Source: Combretum micranthum (lineage: Eukaryota > Streptophyta > Magnoliopsida > Myrtales > Combretaceae). Taken from it: a DNA stretch of 64,000 nt. The notes under the pieces were generated by a model. That model was given only the letters and a program-made list of their open reading frames with translations. It made no database searches and was not told the DNA's origin. Where the stretch lies: positions 124,001-188,000 of the forward strand of contig JAMXBD010001213.1 of NCBI GenBank assembly GCA_024138025.1, read 5' to 3'. Shown here piece after piece: positions 47,166-57,827 of this stretch (positions are counted from its first letter, which is position 1; each line of letters starts with the position of its first letter). A program made the position numbers and the translations under genes.

Positions 47166-48422
47166 TCACTCGTCACTAGTATCATCGGAGGTCGAACTAG
47201 GAGGTTGTCCCCTACTAGAAGAACCACCATCGTCCTGTCGGACGAACAAACTAAGGTATTCCCTTACATTCATCCTTCGCCTCCTAGTGGGTCGGACTAA
47301 AGGGTCTTGATCTTGTTCTTCACTTATAAACCCCGGGAATTTTTCACATTAGTACAAGACCTTATAATAGATTTCATAAACTAGATAATAGATTTAGATT
47401 CTGATTGAAGTCTAATAATAGATTGATATTTAGATTTTGGATAGATGAAGAATTTAGGAATCGAATAAAGAAATTCTTTAACCCTAGTTAATACCAAAAA
47501 CGAGATTTCGTATCTTGAATAAATAATTCAAGATATGATCTAAAATTTAGACCCGAAACCTGATATACAAATAGATTTAAATAGAAAATATGAATATAAA
47601 GATTAAATGATTGTTTTTTATCCCGATAATGATTCGAGATTAGAATAACGAGTAGTAATGAGTTTATAGTTAGACTTAAGCCCTAAATTCGAGATTCCTA
47701 GTTAAAATTAAAAGCTACTATTAAGAATTTAGGTTCAGTATCAAAACTACAGATATATATAGTTTGATTTCTGTATTAAGTCCAATATTGCATAAATGAT
47801 TATTTATGCTTATAAACAGAAAACGACGAACCCAAAATGAACCGTTAAGATTTTAAATACACAACGAAAATATAAACTGTCAAATAACTCAAAATCTAAA
47901 CTCCAAATAAATAATCGGATCACGCTATTGTTCTAAACCGAGTTTTCTTAAGCTATTGAGGTCTGAAACAAAATTTGACCTAACGAGCTTAAGAAATCCA
48001 AATCGCGGGAGATAAAATTATACGAATAAATAACTACGTATATATATAACCTAAATTTGTATTATTTGAAAATCTAAGTGGTTTGTATAACTTTATACAC
48101 ATTTTTTGTACAAAAAATTCCAAATATTAATTAATTTATACTCGTATAACTCGTTTAATTATCTCAAAACTTAATTAGAATAATAAACTAATATATATAT
48201 ATGTTTTTTGGCTGAGTTTCGGTGGAAAGGGGAGAAGAAAGAGGAGTCGAAAGTTAGCTTCAATAATGCAACAAAAAGTCCACAAAAATCAACCACACAA
48301 CCAACCAAACATTGCCAAATAAGCCTCACATTAATTACATGAAAAATAACAGATGAAGAGGCAGCAAAAATCGGAGGAGAATTCGAAGGAAACAGCCGCA
48401 ACTTCATCCTCCTTTCTTCTTC

Positions 48423-48430
48423 TATATATA
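48423..48430 (+). promoter_or_regulatory. LTR TATA box (S5)
   Basis: TATATATA after CTTTCTTCTTC, followed by an A-rich leader. Confidence 0.55.
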
Positions 48431-48934
48431 CATGAATATTCAATGCTCATTATGGACAACAAACAAACCTCATCAATTCTTATACTCCTCAGCACGAAAC
48501 TACATTCAAACATAAACCAAAACGAGCCAAAAACAGAAATCAAACTAAGCAAAATACTAGAGTTCGAATCAAAAGAGAAACAAAGCTAAAAACCCTCAAA
48601 AACGAGCTCAAAGGTAAGTTGATATGATTCAAAGGATTTTCGTTCAAATATATGGATTGTAACTGACTTATAATTATCTTAGGAACTTAATAAACACAAT
48701 CACGAGCTTCGGATTGCATCGAACAAGCTCCAACAAGGTAATAATTCAAAACCCTAGCTTTATGTTATACGAATCGAGATCTATATATTTATGTTTTTAA
48801 ACGTGTTGAAAGTTGTTTTATATCCTTATATATGATATATAGACCCTTAGAAGTAGTTAGAGTATGTTTCTAACGTGTGAAAATCAAAGAAAAAGAATTG
48901 AACCGAGGAGGAAGATGATGAATAGTAAAATACT

Positions 48935-49210
48935 GCCTCAAGGCCGGCAGTGTAAACATTAACACCGGCGGCTTACATGGATAGGCCGGCGGCTTATAGG
49001 CGGCTTACATTCAACAGAGGCTACGTAAAATAATTTTTCACGTAAAAATTAAACGTAAGCTGGCTTTCTAGAGATCTACGCCGACGGTGTAGGGCCGGCG
49101 TACGTTGAAAGCCGACAGCTTTCAACACCGGTGCACTCGATATGAAATAACTTACAAAATCAATTTTACACCGGCACCTGGGGATGAAGGCCGACGGCTT
49201 TGAGCCGGCA
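48935..49210. repeat. GC-rich GCCGGCGGCTT patch in S5
   Basis: Repeated words GGCCGGC, CCGGCGGCTTACA, GCCGACGGTGTAGGGCCGGC and GCCGACGGCTTTGAGCCGGC in an otherwise AT-rich LTR. S4 has no equivalent. Confidence 0.8.
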
Positions 49211-49643
49211 TACGCCCAAATTTTCTTAACGAAAGCATATTTTCAAAAATAAACAGAATATATATATATCTTAAGCCTATTTAGTCTATTATATATATTT
49301 ATATACACAACAATATAAGAATTATTACATATGATTAGAATAACTAGATTAATATCTACTAACTTTTAAAACCCTAGAATTAAGAAAAATATTTGGTATT
49401 AATTAAAGTTAGTATTTGTCTAATGTTTGTTTTAACAAGGTAAAATAGGTAAGAATGGAAATTGAAATAAACTAATTTCTTGAGTAATGTGACTTCTAAA
49501 AATAACAAAACAATTATGCGAGATAAAATAGGAGAAACACGACAACACTAAGTAATAATAATTACCAAAATATCGAGTCTAGGACACTAATCACAAATAG
49601 GAATTTAGTTAAATTGTATTAACGAATACTTTATCTTAAATAG

Positions 49644-49690
49644 GTGACTTTGACTCATTAGAGGATCTACCAGCGGATTACTACGACTGA
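49644..49690 (+). other. Candidate Pol tail exon in group B LTR S5
   Basis: 47 nt after TTAAATAG: GT, then 14 codons (DFDSLEDLPADYYD), then TGA. Same length, phase and ending as in group A although the surrounding sequence is largely unlike group A. Confidence 0.6.
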
Positions 49691-51719
49691 ATCAGTATGA
49701 GCAGGTGAGTAATTCAGTCATATTGTACTGATTGTGATTGTAAATAGTCAAATATGTAATGCAAGATGATCAAATGAATGTTTGCTGAAGGTATGATTGG
49801 ATGAAGGTATGATTGGATATGAGTGTATGATTGTTAAAAGATCCTTATAAAAGCGATAATGCGATGATTGAGGTTATGAAATAGTGTAATGATGAGTGTG
49901 TGTAATGTATGGTCACCTTGAAATTGATTAAGAATTATTAACTTAACAAAATAATAAGAACATGCATTACACAAATTGCATTATTGCATATATGGTTGTG
50001 ACAGCCTGCTACGTGTTAATATTTCGAATCTCTGTTTTCGCTTGGTTGATCTAATGTGTAAGTTCTTCCAAGGTTCTCTTTGGTCTGGCGGTCCTATGAG
50101 GAACTAAAAGGCACCAAAGAACGTCGCTCATAGAATCGCTTTGAAATGATTAATACTTAGGGAGTTTCTAAGGAAGTTGCAGGAGATAGTCAGTTTAATC
50201 TATATTAATAGTGATAACTTAAAATGAGAAATTGCTGATGCTCCTGTGTACTTAGTCTCTCCTGAGCAGGTGGGTCATTAAGATTTGGTTCTTCAACCCA
50301 TTAAAAAGAAGGCGTAAATCTTTTTCCTGTTTGGATTCTAGATCATCCAAACTTGTATCTGAGCATATGGTTGAGTGCTTGCATTGCATATGATTTGTTA
50401 ATGACTTGTGTGATGTATGGTATGTCTGGTTATTCACTAAGCTGTGGTTTCGCTCATACTCCTACAGTCTTTTCAGGTTCACTTTACGACCCTGGTTAGT
50501 TACATCCAGGAATATGGCTCCTGTAAGAGCTTTGAAGCTAGAAGCCTACAGATCTATTTTAGTTTAATGGTTATGTACTATTAGATTAGATTATTTAGTT
50601 GTGTACTACAAAAGAACTATATGGTTTGTAATAGTTTTGTAATGTTTATTCCCTAAGTCATTTCTCTCATATATTTGTTATTTCTTATCAAGCAAACAAA
50701 AAGATCCTGTTGTTTTGAAAACCTGTCATTCTCTGAAGGTAATCTAGTGATGGTATTCAAGTGTAACTTGTTTACTACTACTAGGGTACCCTCGGGGCGT
50801 GACATCACTTGCCTCCTCTTCTTCGGTTCCTTGTCCTTCCTTCGGGCTCACTTCTTCCTCATCACCTCTTGTTTCGATTTCACCTACTTGGTTCTCCACT
50901 ATCTTGGGTTCTCTCATAGGCCCTCCACCCACATTTTCAACTTCCATAGGCTCGGAGGCCACAGGTTCCACTACTGCCAGATCAAGCACAAGTGGATATT
51001 CACCCTCAATATAAACATCCCTCCATAACATGGGATCTAATTCAGGTTCTATCTGGTATCTCCAATACCCGATTAAAATCCCACACAATTTGATTAGGTT
51101 TCGGATTCACTCCCACTTCCGGCTCAATGGGTGGGGTAGGGGTTCTAGGGACTACATTTTCCTCCCAATTAGGATCCTCCTCGGGGTCCTCTTCTTCTTC
51201 ATTAACTTCATTACCCTCTCCAATCACAGGTGCACCATTCAATTGCATACCTATGTTACTAGCTGGTGGTGGAGCAATTACACGTGGCGGAAGAATGTCT
51301 AAGTAAATCGCATGCCATGTAATATGGTTCCAGGCATCCGCTATGTTCCAATCATGGTGGTCATATAAATCATCATGGGCATACACATATAGAGGTCCTA
51401 TAGGGATCCACACCCTGAAGTCTGGAGGGGTCCGGTTTCCCCCATTCTTCAAGATAAAAGTAGCTTCCCTAGTCATGGGCTCATGCCAATATTCTACCAT
51501 GATTCTTTCTAAGGTATAGACTGTCTCCAACTTAGTCCAATTCCTTCTTCCCATAGGATCATATCTCAGTTGGTCGACCACAGTGGCCCATCTAGTGTAT
51601 CTCAATCCTTCTTTCCACAATTTGAACTTCTCCCCTATAGTCCGGGGGTGCCTGGCTAGAGCAAAATCCTCACACAGCTCTCTTAATCTTAATATGTATT
51701 CCACCATGGTCTCATCCAT

Positions 51720-51909
51720 TCTCTTGGTGAAATTTCTAGCCTGTTCCCTGGTCTCACCCAAGGAGACCTACAACAACATAAGACTCCTAATTAGAATTAA
51801 CAAGGAAAATATTTTCAACTCCATTTGAACCTATTAGTTAGATTTCTAAGTTCGGTTTCTTTTAATTCCATTGTCTTGTCTTATAACCTAGGGCTTGATA
51901 AACTTAAAC
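51720..51909 (-). other. E4 leader with degraded primer-binding site
   Basis: Directly after the 5' LTR end the minus strand reads GTTTAAGTTTATCAAGCCCTAGG. TTTATCAAGCC (51902-51892) resembles TGGTATCAGAGCC with several changes, as in a decayed tRNA-iMet site; the E5 site is much better. Near 51756 CTTGG|GTGAGA is donor-like, between a GTTGTTGTAG acceptor-like stretch and the ORF1 ATG. Confidence 0.45.
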
Positions 51910-52510
51910 TGTCATGCCCCATAGGGTATCCTAAATGTAACAGCCCGCACCATATATATAGACTCTGAAATTCTATCCGAGCCCTTCGGGAGTCTTGTAT
52001 AGATGTAAGTGTTCCTTTACGACAATAGAATAGACTCAATGGAGTTAGAAGTTTAATGTGGCATTCATTAGCCATAGATAATAAACCAAAACACATATAT
52101 ACTTTACAAAGTCTAAGGGGCATTCTCCCGCAAAAATAATATTAAGTCCATTACAGTCATCCAGAGTCCTTTAGTTTCCAATGGAAGTCTAAACAAAATC
52201 GAATAAACTTCTAAGGGAAACTAGCTCCGGTACCTAAGCTGTAGCCTGCCTTGGCCTAAGCCAAATGAATTCATGCTGCAACAAGTAAAAACTATAGAGG
52301 CGTAAGCAAATTAGCTTAGTGAGTGAAAACTTCCATATCACAATTGAGACAAATCATTCAAACAAGTGGTTACTCAACAAATGATATGCATCAAGCAAAT
52401 GAGTTCAACAAACATATGACCATCGAAAATCATATGTGGATGGACTTGCGCCTCCATCCGGGTTAGCAGATATTAACGAATCCTGCGGTACGACGCGTTT
52501 AGCTCACGAT

Positions 52511-52680
52511 CAACTGAACAATAATTTGTTTTATGGATCACGATTAACCAACAATTTCGTTTTATGGATCACGATTAACCAACATATTCGTTTTATGGGT
52601 CACGAAAAACCAACAATTTCGTTTTATGGATCACGATTAACCAACATATTCGTTTTATGGGTCATGAAAAACCAACAAAT
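52511..52680. repeat. Minisatellite, ~33-bp unit, about 5 copies (E4 5' LTR)
   Basis: Same unit as at 38829-38983; the alternation of GATCACGATTAACC and GGTCACGAAAAACC units is more regular here. Confidence 0.9.
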
Positions 52681-53003
52681 GCTAATGCTCCATCCCCATC
52701 GTGAAATGAATGAGTCCAATTATAATTGAGGTCCAATATAGATTAATCCAATTCTTTTAGGTGACCAATAATTATTCGCAGACAATCAATAAAAATCCTC
52801 GCTAAACAAGCAGCAACTTAACACCCGGTTTCGATATTCTTTAAGTTCAACTTCACATATCAACAGCAGATAAGTATATAATTCCCATATACCCCATCAT
52901 GCATAATCATTTTTATCTTTGCCTAAAACTAATGCCACCATCAATACAATCACAAACAATAATTGAGAGCAGAAGTAATTCACTCGGCCATGGTCGCCGG
53001 TTC

Positions 53004-53050
53004 TTAATAGTAGTAGTCGGGTGGTAGGGTATCGTCTTGCTCGGGATCAC
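53004..53050 (-). other. Candidate Pol tail exon in E4 5' LTR
   Basis: Identical in encoded sequence to the 3' LTR copy (ends LPPDYYY, TAA), 47 nt, after CTTATTTGGTAG. Confidence 0.6.
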
Positions 53051-54645
53051 CTACCAAATAAGAACAACCTAATAAGAGTCTCATCACTAAACTAATTCAG
53101 CTATGCATCTAAACTACACAAAATCGGAATTCTCGCTATGTGGAAGTTCCAACTTAAACGGCCATAACTTGGTCATTTTAACTCGGAATTTCGCAAATTT
53201 TATATCGATTTCTATCTACTTCGAAAGATGTATCTATTTCTAATATTATTTTCAAGTTTTGAAAACATTAAGGTCACGGAACAGTGGGATCAGATCTGTT
53301 CTGTAACATTCCTCTTTCCGAAAAATTGTTTCGCAATTGGTAAAAATGTTTCTAGTTGATGATTCATGTGTAGATGGTATATGAATGAATTCTAGTATAA
53401 ATGTCATGTAATGAGTTCAGTATATGCATGATTGATGATTTTTTTGATGATGAACTCTCATGAACTCCTAATTATCATAAAACACCATGATGGTCTTCTA
53501 AAAATCTATTCTTTCCTACTTTGCATTCCTTAGGGTTTTTAGGATTTTATTCTTGGAATTTACTTGTTATCTAAATAAAAATGAGTCCTTAGCATCTATA
53601 CTACCATGACCTTCACTTATGCAATTAAAATCACATTTTTCACTTGGCAAATATGTTTTTAAACAAGCTTTTCAAAAATCCGAATTTTGTTTCTTTTCTT
53701 GCATTTTTCCTATGAGAAACTTGTTTAATGCACTAAAATTTGAAGCTTTATTATATCTATTTTCTAAGGACTTCATTTAGCTCATAAAACATTCAATTTA
53801 AGCTTGAATACTATGTGTTTGGGGCATTATTCCAAATTACGAATTTAACAATCTAATCACTATCACAAGATTTTCCATTCTAACTACTACTTGTTTTACA
53901 TACTACTGATGCCTAAACTCATTCAAACGTGTAAAAATCATTCCTTAAAGATGCCTATTACATATACTCTTCATTTTTCATGTAAAATATGAGTTTCAAA
54001 GTGGTTTTAGTGGTTTTTAAAATAGGGTTCCAAAATCATCCGAATTTTCATAAAACATTTCTAGCAAAAATCTTTTCTTTTTCAAGTTTCTTGCTTTATA
54101 TACATGAAGATTTCATCTAACACATCTATACACATGCAAGTCTAAGCTTTTATGATCGTTAATGCATGAAAACTCAAGATAACCATATGAACATCATTGT
54201 ATATGAAGGCATGAATGTCTAAACGCTAGATCTACCATATATAGTGTATGAATCATGAGTTTCATGGCATGAACCTAACTTTCCATGCAAGATCCCTACT
54301 TTACATACATGAACATAACATTATCTCAACAAAAACTCTTTTAAATACTAGATCACTTTTATGATGGCTTGATATTCTTGTATTGTATTTTCATGTCCCT
54401 AGCATATGCTCATTGGGATTAAAAGTGGAAAAACACAAGAATGGTCTTGCCATTAGAAGATAATGTAGGAATAAGGCTTAGAATCATCACCTAAATAGAG
54501 ATTTGGAGATGAAAAGAAGAGAAATGAGTTTGTGTGTGTGAGTGTGAGGGGGCTAGTCACGGCAAAACAAGGAAAAAAAAGAGAGAGTTTTCTTCTTTGC
54601 AAATTTTGAAAGATTGAAAAATGAGAAGAGAGAGAGAAACATAAG

Positions 54646-54653
54646 CTTATATA
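54646..54653 (-). promoter_or_regulatory. E4 5' LTR TATA box
   Basis: Minus-strand TATATAAG about 160 bases upstream of the TTTAG|GTGATG donor, at the group A promoter position. The 3' LTR copy is at 40976-40983. Confidence 0.5.
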
Positions 54654-55661
54654 CTAAATGGATTAGGGTTTTAATTGAATAAAGAAAGTAAAAATAAAAC
54701 AAAAATGAGGGGGGATTGGGAAGGGGGGCGCCGGCCATGGGGTGTGGGAGGGAGAGGGAGAGTTGAAATTTGATAAAATTTGTATTTTATGCAATAAAAT
54801 GTAATAATTGTATTAATTAAGTAGGAAACAAAATTTCTTGGAAAAGAAAATTGTAATGAGTAGTTGTAAGGATGTAAGAATAGAGTATGAGTAGTGTGTA
54901 GTGTAGGTTGTACTTGTGAATAGTAGACAAAACATCTACTTTACCGATTGTAACGAAAACACGGGAAAAATGCTATAACTGTAATTTTTATAGCCCGGAA
55001 AATTATAAAATTGATATTTTTTAAATCCTTATAAAATTGCGGTTCTAATGAATATTCCAGAATATTTTTCTGAGTTTGTGGTGGAGCACATTTTTCCGTA
55101 ATTGAGCTCAGGAAGGCCTGGAATGGGAATTGAAAATTCTCGAATTTAAAACTTTCTGAGGTTTAAAATACACTTTAAAACAATAATTCATATTCATTTA
55201 CTTTATAAAACTTCTTTTATTATGAAACTGAAGGAAAGCCGGATTTTAAGGTTTCTAAGCTTCTCTCACTAAACTTAAACTGGACTGGATTAGGGTTTCG
55301 CTTTTCAGCTCCCGGGTTTACCTAACTACTAAGAATACTAGGTTTACACACTACTCCTAAACTACCAGAATCATCTCTATGCACGAGTCCATCGGGACAA
55401 CCTCACACAAAGGTCATCAGGTACCAACATTAGTATCACACTCTGCGTAGTCTTTATTAACCACAGCTACTCACAACTAACACTCGATTCAATTATAGTC
55501 AGATATAAATTAGATCAGATTTATAAACTAATCCTACAAGTACAAACAAACAAGCATTTAAGGATATACCCGTTTTCGCTTAAGAAATAGAAATTTATTA
55601 TCAAATAATCACCTGAACAAAGAATCATCCGTTCCACTAATCAATTTTGTCACGCCCCAAG

Positions 55662-56530
55662 TGTCACGCCCCGAAGGGTACTCTAAACGTAGCAGTCCAC
55701 CGTACACAATATTAAAGCCTAAGAATGACCACCTCAGTCATGCGAAGGCTTCCATACTATGTACAAGGCATCTAACACATGGAGGAGACATATCAGAGTG
55801 ATACATTTTATATTGATACAACTCGAGTAACAATGTAAAGGAAATACAATTCACTATACTTCAATTACAATTCATTAAAAGATTTCACGACGTAAAACTA
55901 TTACAACACAAATCGTAAAACCTAGCTTATAACTTCAAGCATTCTTATTCCTTGCCGGAATCCCAAAGTCATTTGGCTCCAACCATCTCGGTCCCCATTT
56001 AGCATTCTTGAGATAACCTGTTTAATCAAACATCTATTGGGGTATAAGCTACACTAGCTTAGTGAGTAAGAACTTCCAAGATTACATTTATAACGCATCA
56101 TACAATCAAGTGATTAGTCAGACAAGTGATATGCATCAAACATGTGAATTCAACAAACATATGACCAGCCGAAAATCATATGTGGATGGACTTGCGCCCT
56201 CCATCCCAGGTTAGCAGATTAATGAATCATGTGGTATGAATCGCGGCCATTTCAGCTTACGGGCAACTTTGAACTATAAATTCGTTTAAGGACAATAACC
56301 AACAAATGCTAATGCTCCATCCCCACCGTGCTATGAATGAGTTCAATATCATCTTCAATTCCGATTAATCAATTATACCAATTCTTTTAAGAGATCAATC
56401 AGTAATCGTAGACAGTCAATTCTAATCCATCTATACAAGTAATAGTTAATCACCCGGCTTCGATATTCTTATATTCCATTTCCCACATCAATAATAAGCA
56501 TACATAGTCCCCATTCGTCCCTATCAAATA
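55662..56530 (-). repeat. E5 3' LTR, distal ~870 bp only
   Basis: Matches 56773-57660 closely (TGTCACGCCCC, terminal hairpin 55690-55770, AACATATGACC palindrome near 56155, CATCCCCACCGTG block). It breaks at about 56530, where leader sequence begins. Confidence 0.8.
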
Positions 56531-56772
56531 GTTTTAATCTTCCTTCCTTAAATGTCTGTTCCTATGTTCTCCAGAAGTCTCCAAGATAGGATTAAAATCC
56601 TTAATAATCGAAAGTCATACCTTAAGGGTCATAGAGCTAAATCTAGTCCTTCTATACTTAAGGGTTATCTAACACTCGCCTATCGATTCCTAAGATTGTA
56701 TCTTAAAATTCTATTCTCCTAAAGTCTTCCCGCCTAATTCCCAAAACCATGTTGCTTTGATACCAACTAAAA
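56531..56772 (-). other. E5 leader fragment
   Basis: Non-coding sequence downstream of the PBS, truncated at a deletion junction with the 3' LTR. No gag or ORF1 start is present. Confidence 0.65.
56754..56765 (-). promoter_or_regulatory. E5 primer-binding site
   Basis: Minus strand TGGTATCAAAGC, complementary to the tRNA-iMet 3' end with one change, seven bases after the 5' LTR terminus. This is the clearest PBS among the chromovirus copies in the window. Confidence 0.85.
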
Positions 56773-57780
56773 TGTTACGCCCCGAAGGGTACCCTAAACG
56801 TGGCAGTCCACCATATACAATATTAAAGCCTAAGAATGACTGCCTTAGTCATGGGAAGGCTTCCATACTATGTGCAAGGCGTCTAACACATGGGGGAGAC
56901 ACATCGGAGTGATACATTTTATGTTGATATAACTTGAGTAACGATGTAAAGGAATTTCAATTTACTATACTCCAAATACAAAACATTATACTTCAATTAC
57001 AATTCGTCAAAAGATTTCACTACATAAACTATTACAAGGCAAATCATAAAACCTAGCTAGTAACTTCAAGCATTCTTATTCCTTGCCAGAATCTCGAAGT
57101 CATTATCAGCTCCAACCATCACGGTCCCCACTTAGCATTCTTGAGATAACCTGTTTAAGCAAACATCTATTGGGGCATAAGCTACACTAGCTTAGTGAGT
57201 AAGAACTTCTAAGATTACATTTATAACACATCATACAATCAAGTGATTAGTCAGACAAGTGATATGCATCAAACATGTGAATTCAACAAACATATGACCA
57301 GCCGGAAATCATATGTGGATGGACTTATGCCCTCCATCCCGGGTTAGCAGATTAACGAATCCTGCAGTACGAATCGTGGCCGTTTCAGCTTACGGTCAAC
57401 TTTGAACTATAAATTCGTTTAAGGACAATGATTAACCAACAAATGCTAATTCTCCAACCCCATCATGAGATGAATGAGTTCAACTTCGTCTTCAATTCCG
57501 AATAATCAATTATACCAATTCTTTTATGTGATCAATCAATATCCACAGACAATCAAGACAATCAATCTAATTCATCTATACAAGCAATAGTTAATCACTC
57601 AGCTTCAATATTCTTACGTTCCATTTCTCATATCAATAAAAACCATACATAGTTCCCATTCATCCCCATCATGCATATCCATTTTATCTTTACCAAATAT
57701 CTAGTGCAATTATTATTACAATCACATACAATAAATGAAATCGGAAGTAATACTCACTCGGCCATTGGATCACTGGTCTC

Positions 57781-57827
57781 TTAGTACAAGTAATCCGGTG
57801 GTAAGGAATCGTCGATATCGGGGTCAC
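57781..57827 (-). other. Candidate Pol tail exon in E5 5' LTR
   Basis: 47 nt after CCTTTTTTAG: GT, then 14 codons (DPDIDDSLPPDYLY), then TAA. Confidence 0.6.

Larger units (their letters stand above)
47325..50804 (+). mobile_element. S5: group B solo LTR inserted in E4 ORF1
   Basis: 3480 bp, TATAAACCCCGGG (TG mutated to TA) to GGGTACCCTCGGGGCGTGACA. TSD TCACT is exact (47320-47324, 50805-50809), and removing the insert rejoins ORF1 in frame. Carries TATATATA (48423), donors AAG|GTAAGT (48614) and AAG|GTAATA (48738) with an intervening TTAG acceptor, a GC-rich GCCGGCGGCTT patch (48935-49210), acceptor AATAG (49642-49643), tail exon, donor CAG|GTGAGTAA (49705) and the GCATTACAC..CTACGTG block shared with S4. 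Confidence 0.94.
47166..51719 (-). pseudogene. E4 ORF1: unrecognised accessory protein upstream of gag, split by S5
   Basis: Minus strand, in the leader before gag. First ATG at 51719 (MDETMVEYILRLRELCEDF); upstream in frame is a TAG. The first part is open to about 51045 and contains LWKEGLRYTRWATVVDQLRY, YTLERIMVEYWHEPMTREA and LYVYAHDDLYDHHDWNIADA, then an acidic/Pro segment (EVNEEEEDPEEDPNWEENVV). A one-base shift near 51050 leads to EPELDPMLWRDVYIEGEYPL and an acidic tail. Solo LTR S5 interrupts at 50804/47325. Across it the frame continues (EEQDQDPLVRPTRRRRMNVR), ending in a Ser-rich tail and TGA at 47168-47166. About 357 codons in total. I recognise no family. No zinc knuckle, protease or RT motif is present, so it is not a second gag in any obvious way. 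Confidence 0.65.
38211..55348 (-). mobile_element. E4: full-length Ty3/gypsy chromovirus (group A LTRs)
   Basis: The only complete element here: 17138 bp including solo LTR S5. TSD CACTA is exact (38206-38210, 55349-55353). In transcription order (right to left): 5' LTR 55348-51910, degraded PBS, ORF1, gag, protease, RT-RNase H, integrase, chromodomain-like end, PPT, 3' LTR 41666-38211. RT-RNase H is fully open; gag, protease, integrase and ORF1 carry single-base frameshifts. Differences between the two LTRs include many 1-4 base indels, so some frameshifts may be assembly errors. Confidence 0.96.
51910..55348 (-). repeat. E4 5' LTR (group A, 3439 bp)
   Basis: Plus-strand view TGTCATGCCCC to GGTTTACA; partner of 38211-41666 with the same internal order. 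The element promoter should be TATATAAG at 54653-54646. The donor TTTAG|GTGATG (about 54492) and acceptor GGTAG (53052-53051) are retained. Relative to the 3' LTR it shows substitutions plus many short losses (for example CCATGACC for CCCATGACC near 53604). Confidence 0.93.

Noticed and set aside
42073..47310. Plus-strand open frames opposite E4 gag-pol
   Set aside because: Antisense shadows of gag, protease, RT and integrase; the minus frames carry the conserved motifs.
50675..51302. Plus-strand frames opposite ORF1
   Set aside because: The minus strand has the longer frame that rejoins across S5, so the plus frames are shadows.
56754..56765. tRNA-like sequence TGGTATCA
   Set aside because: Only the primer-binding complement of a tRNA 3' end is present; no cloverleaf around it, nor around 30700.
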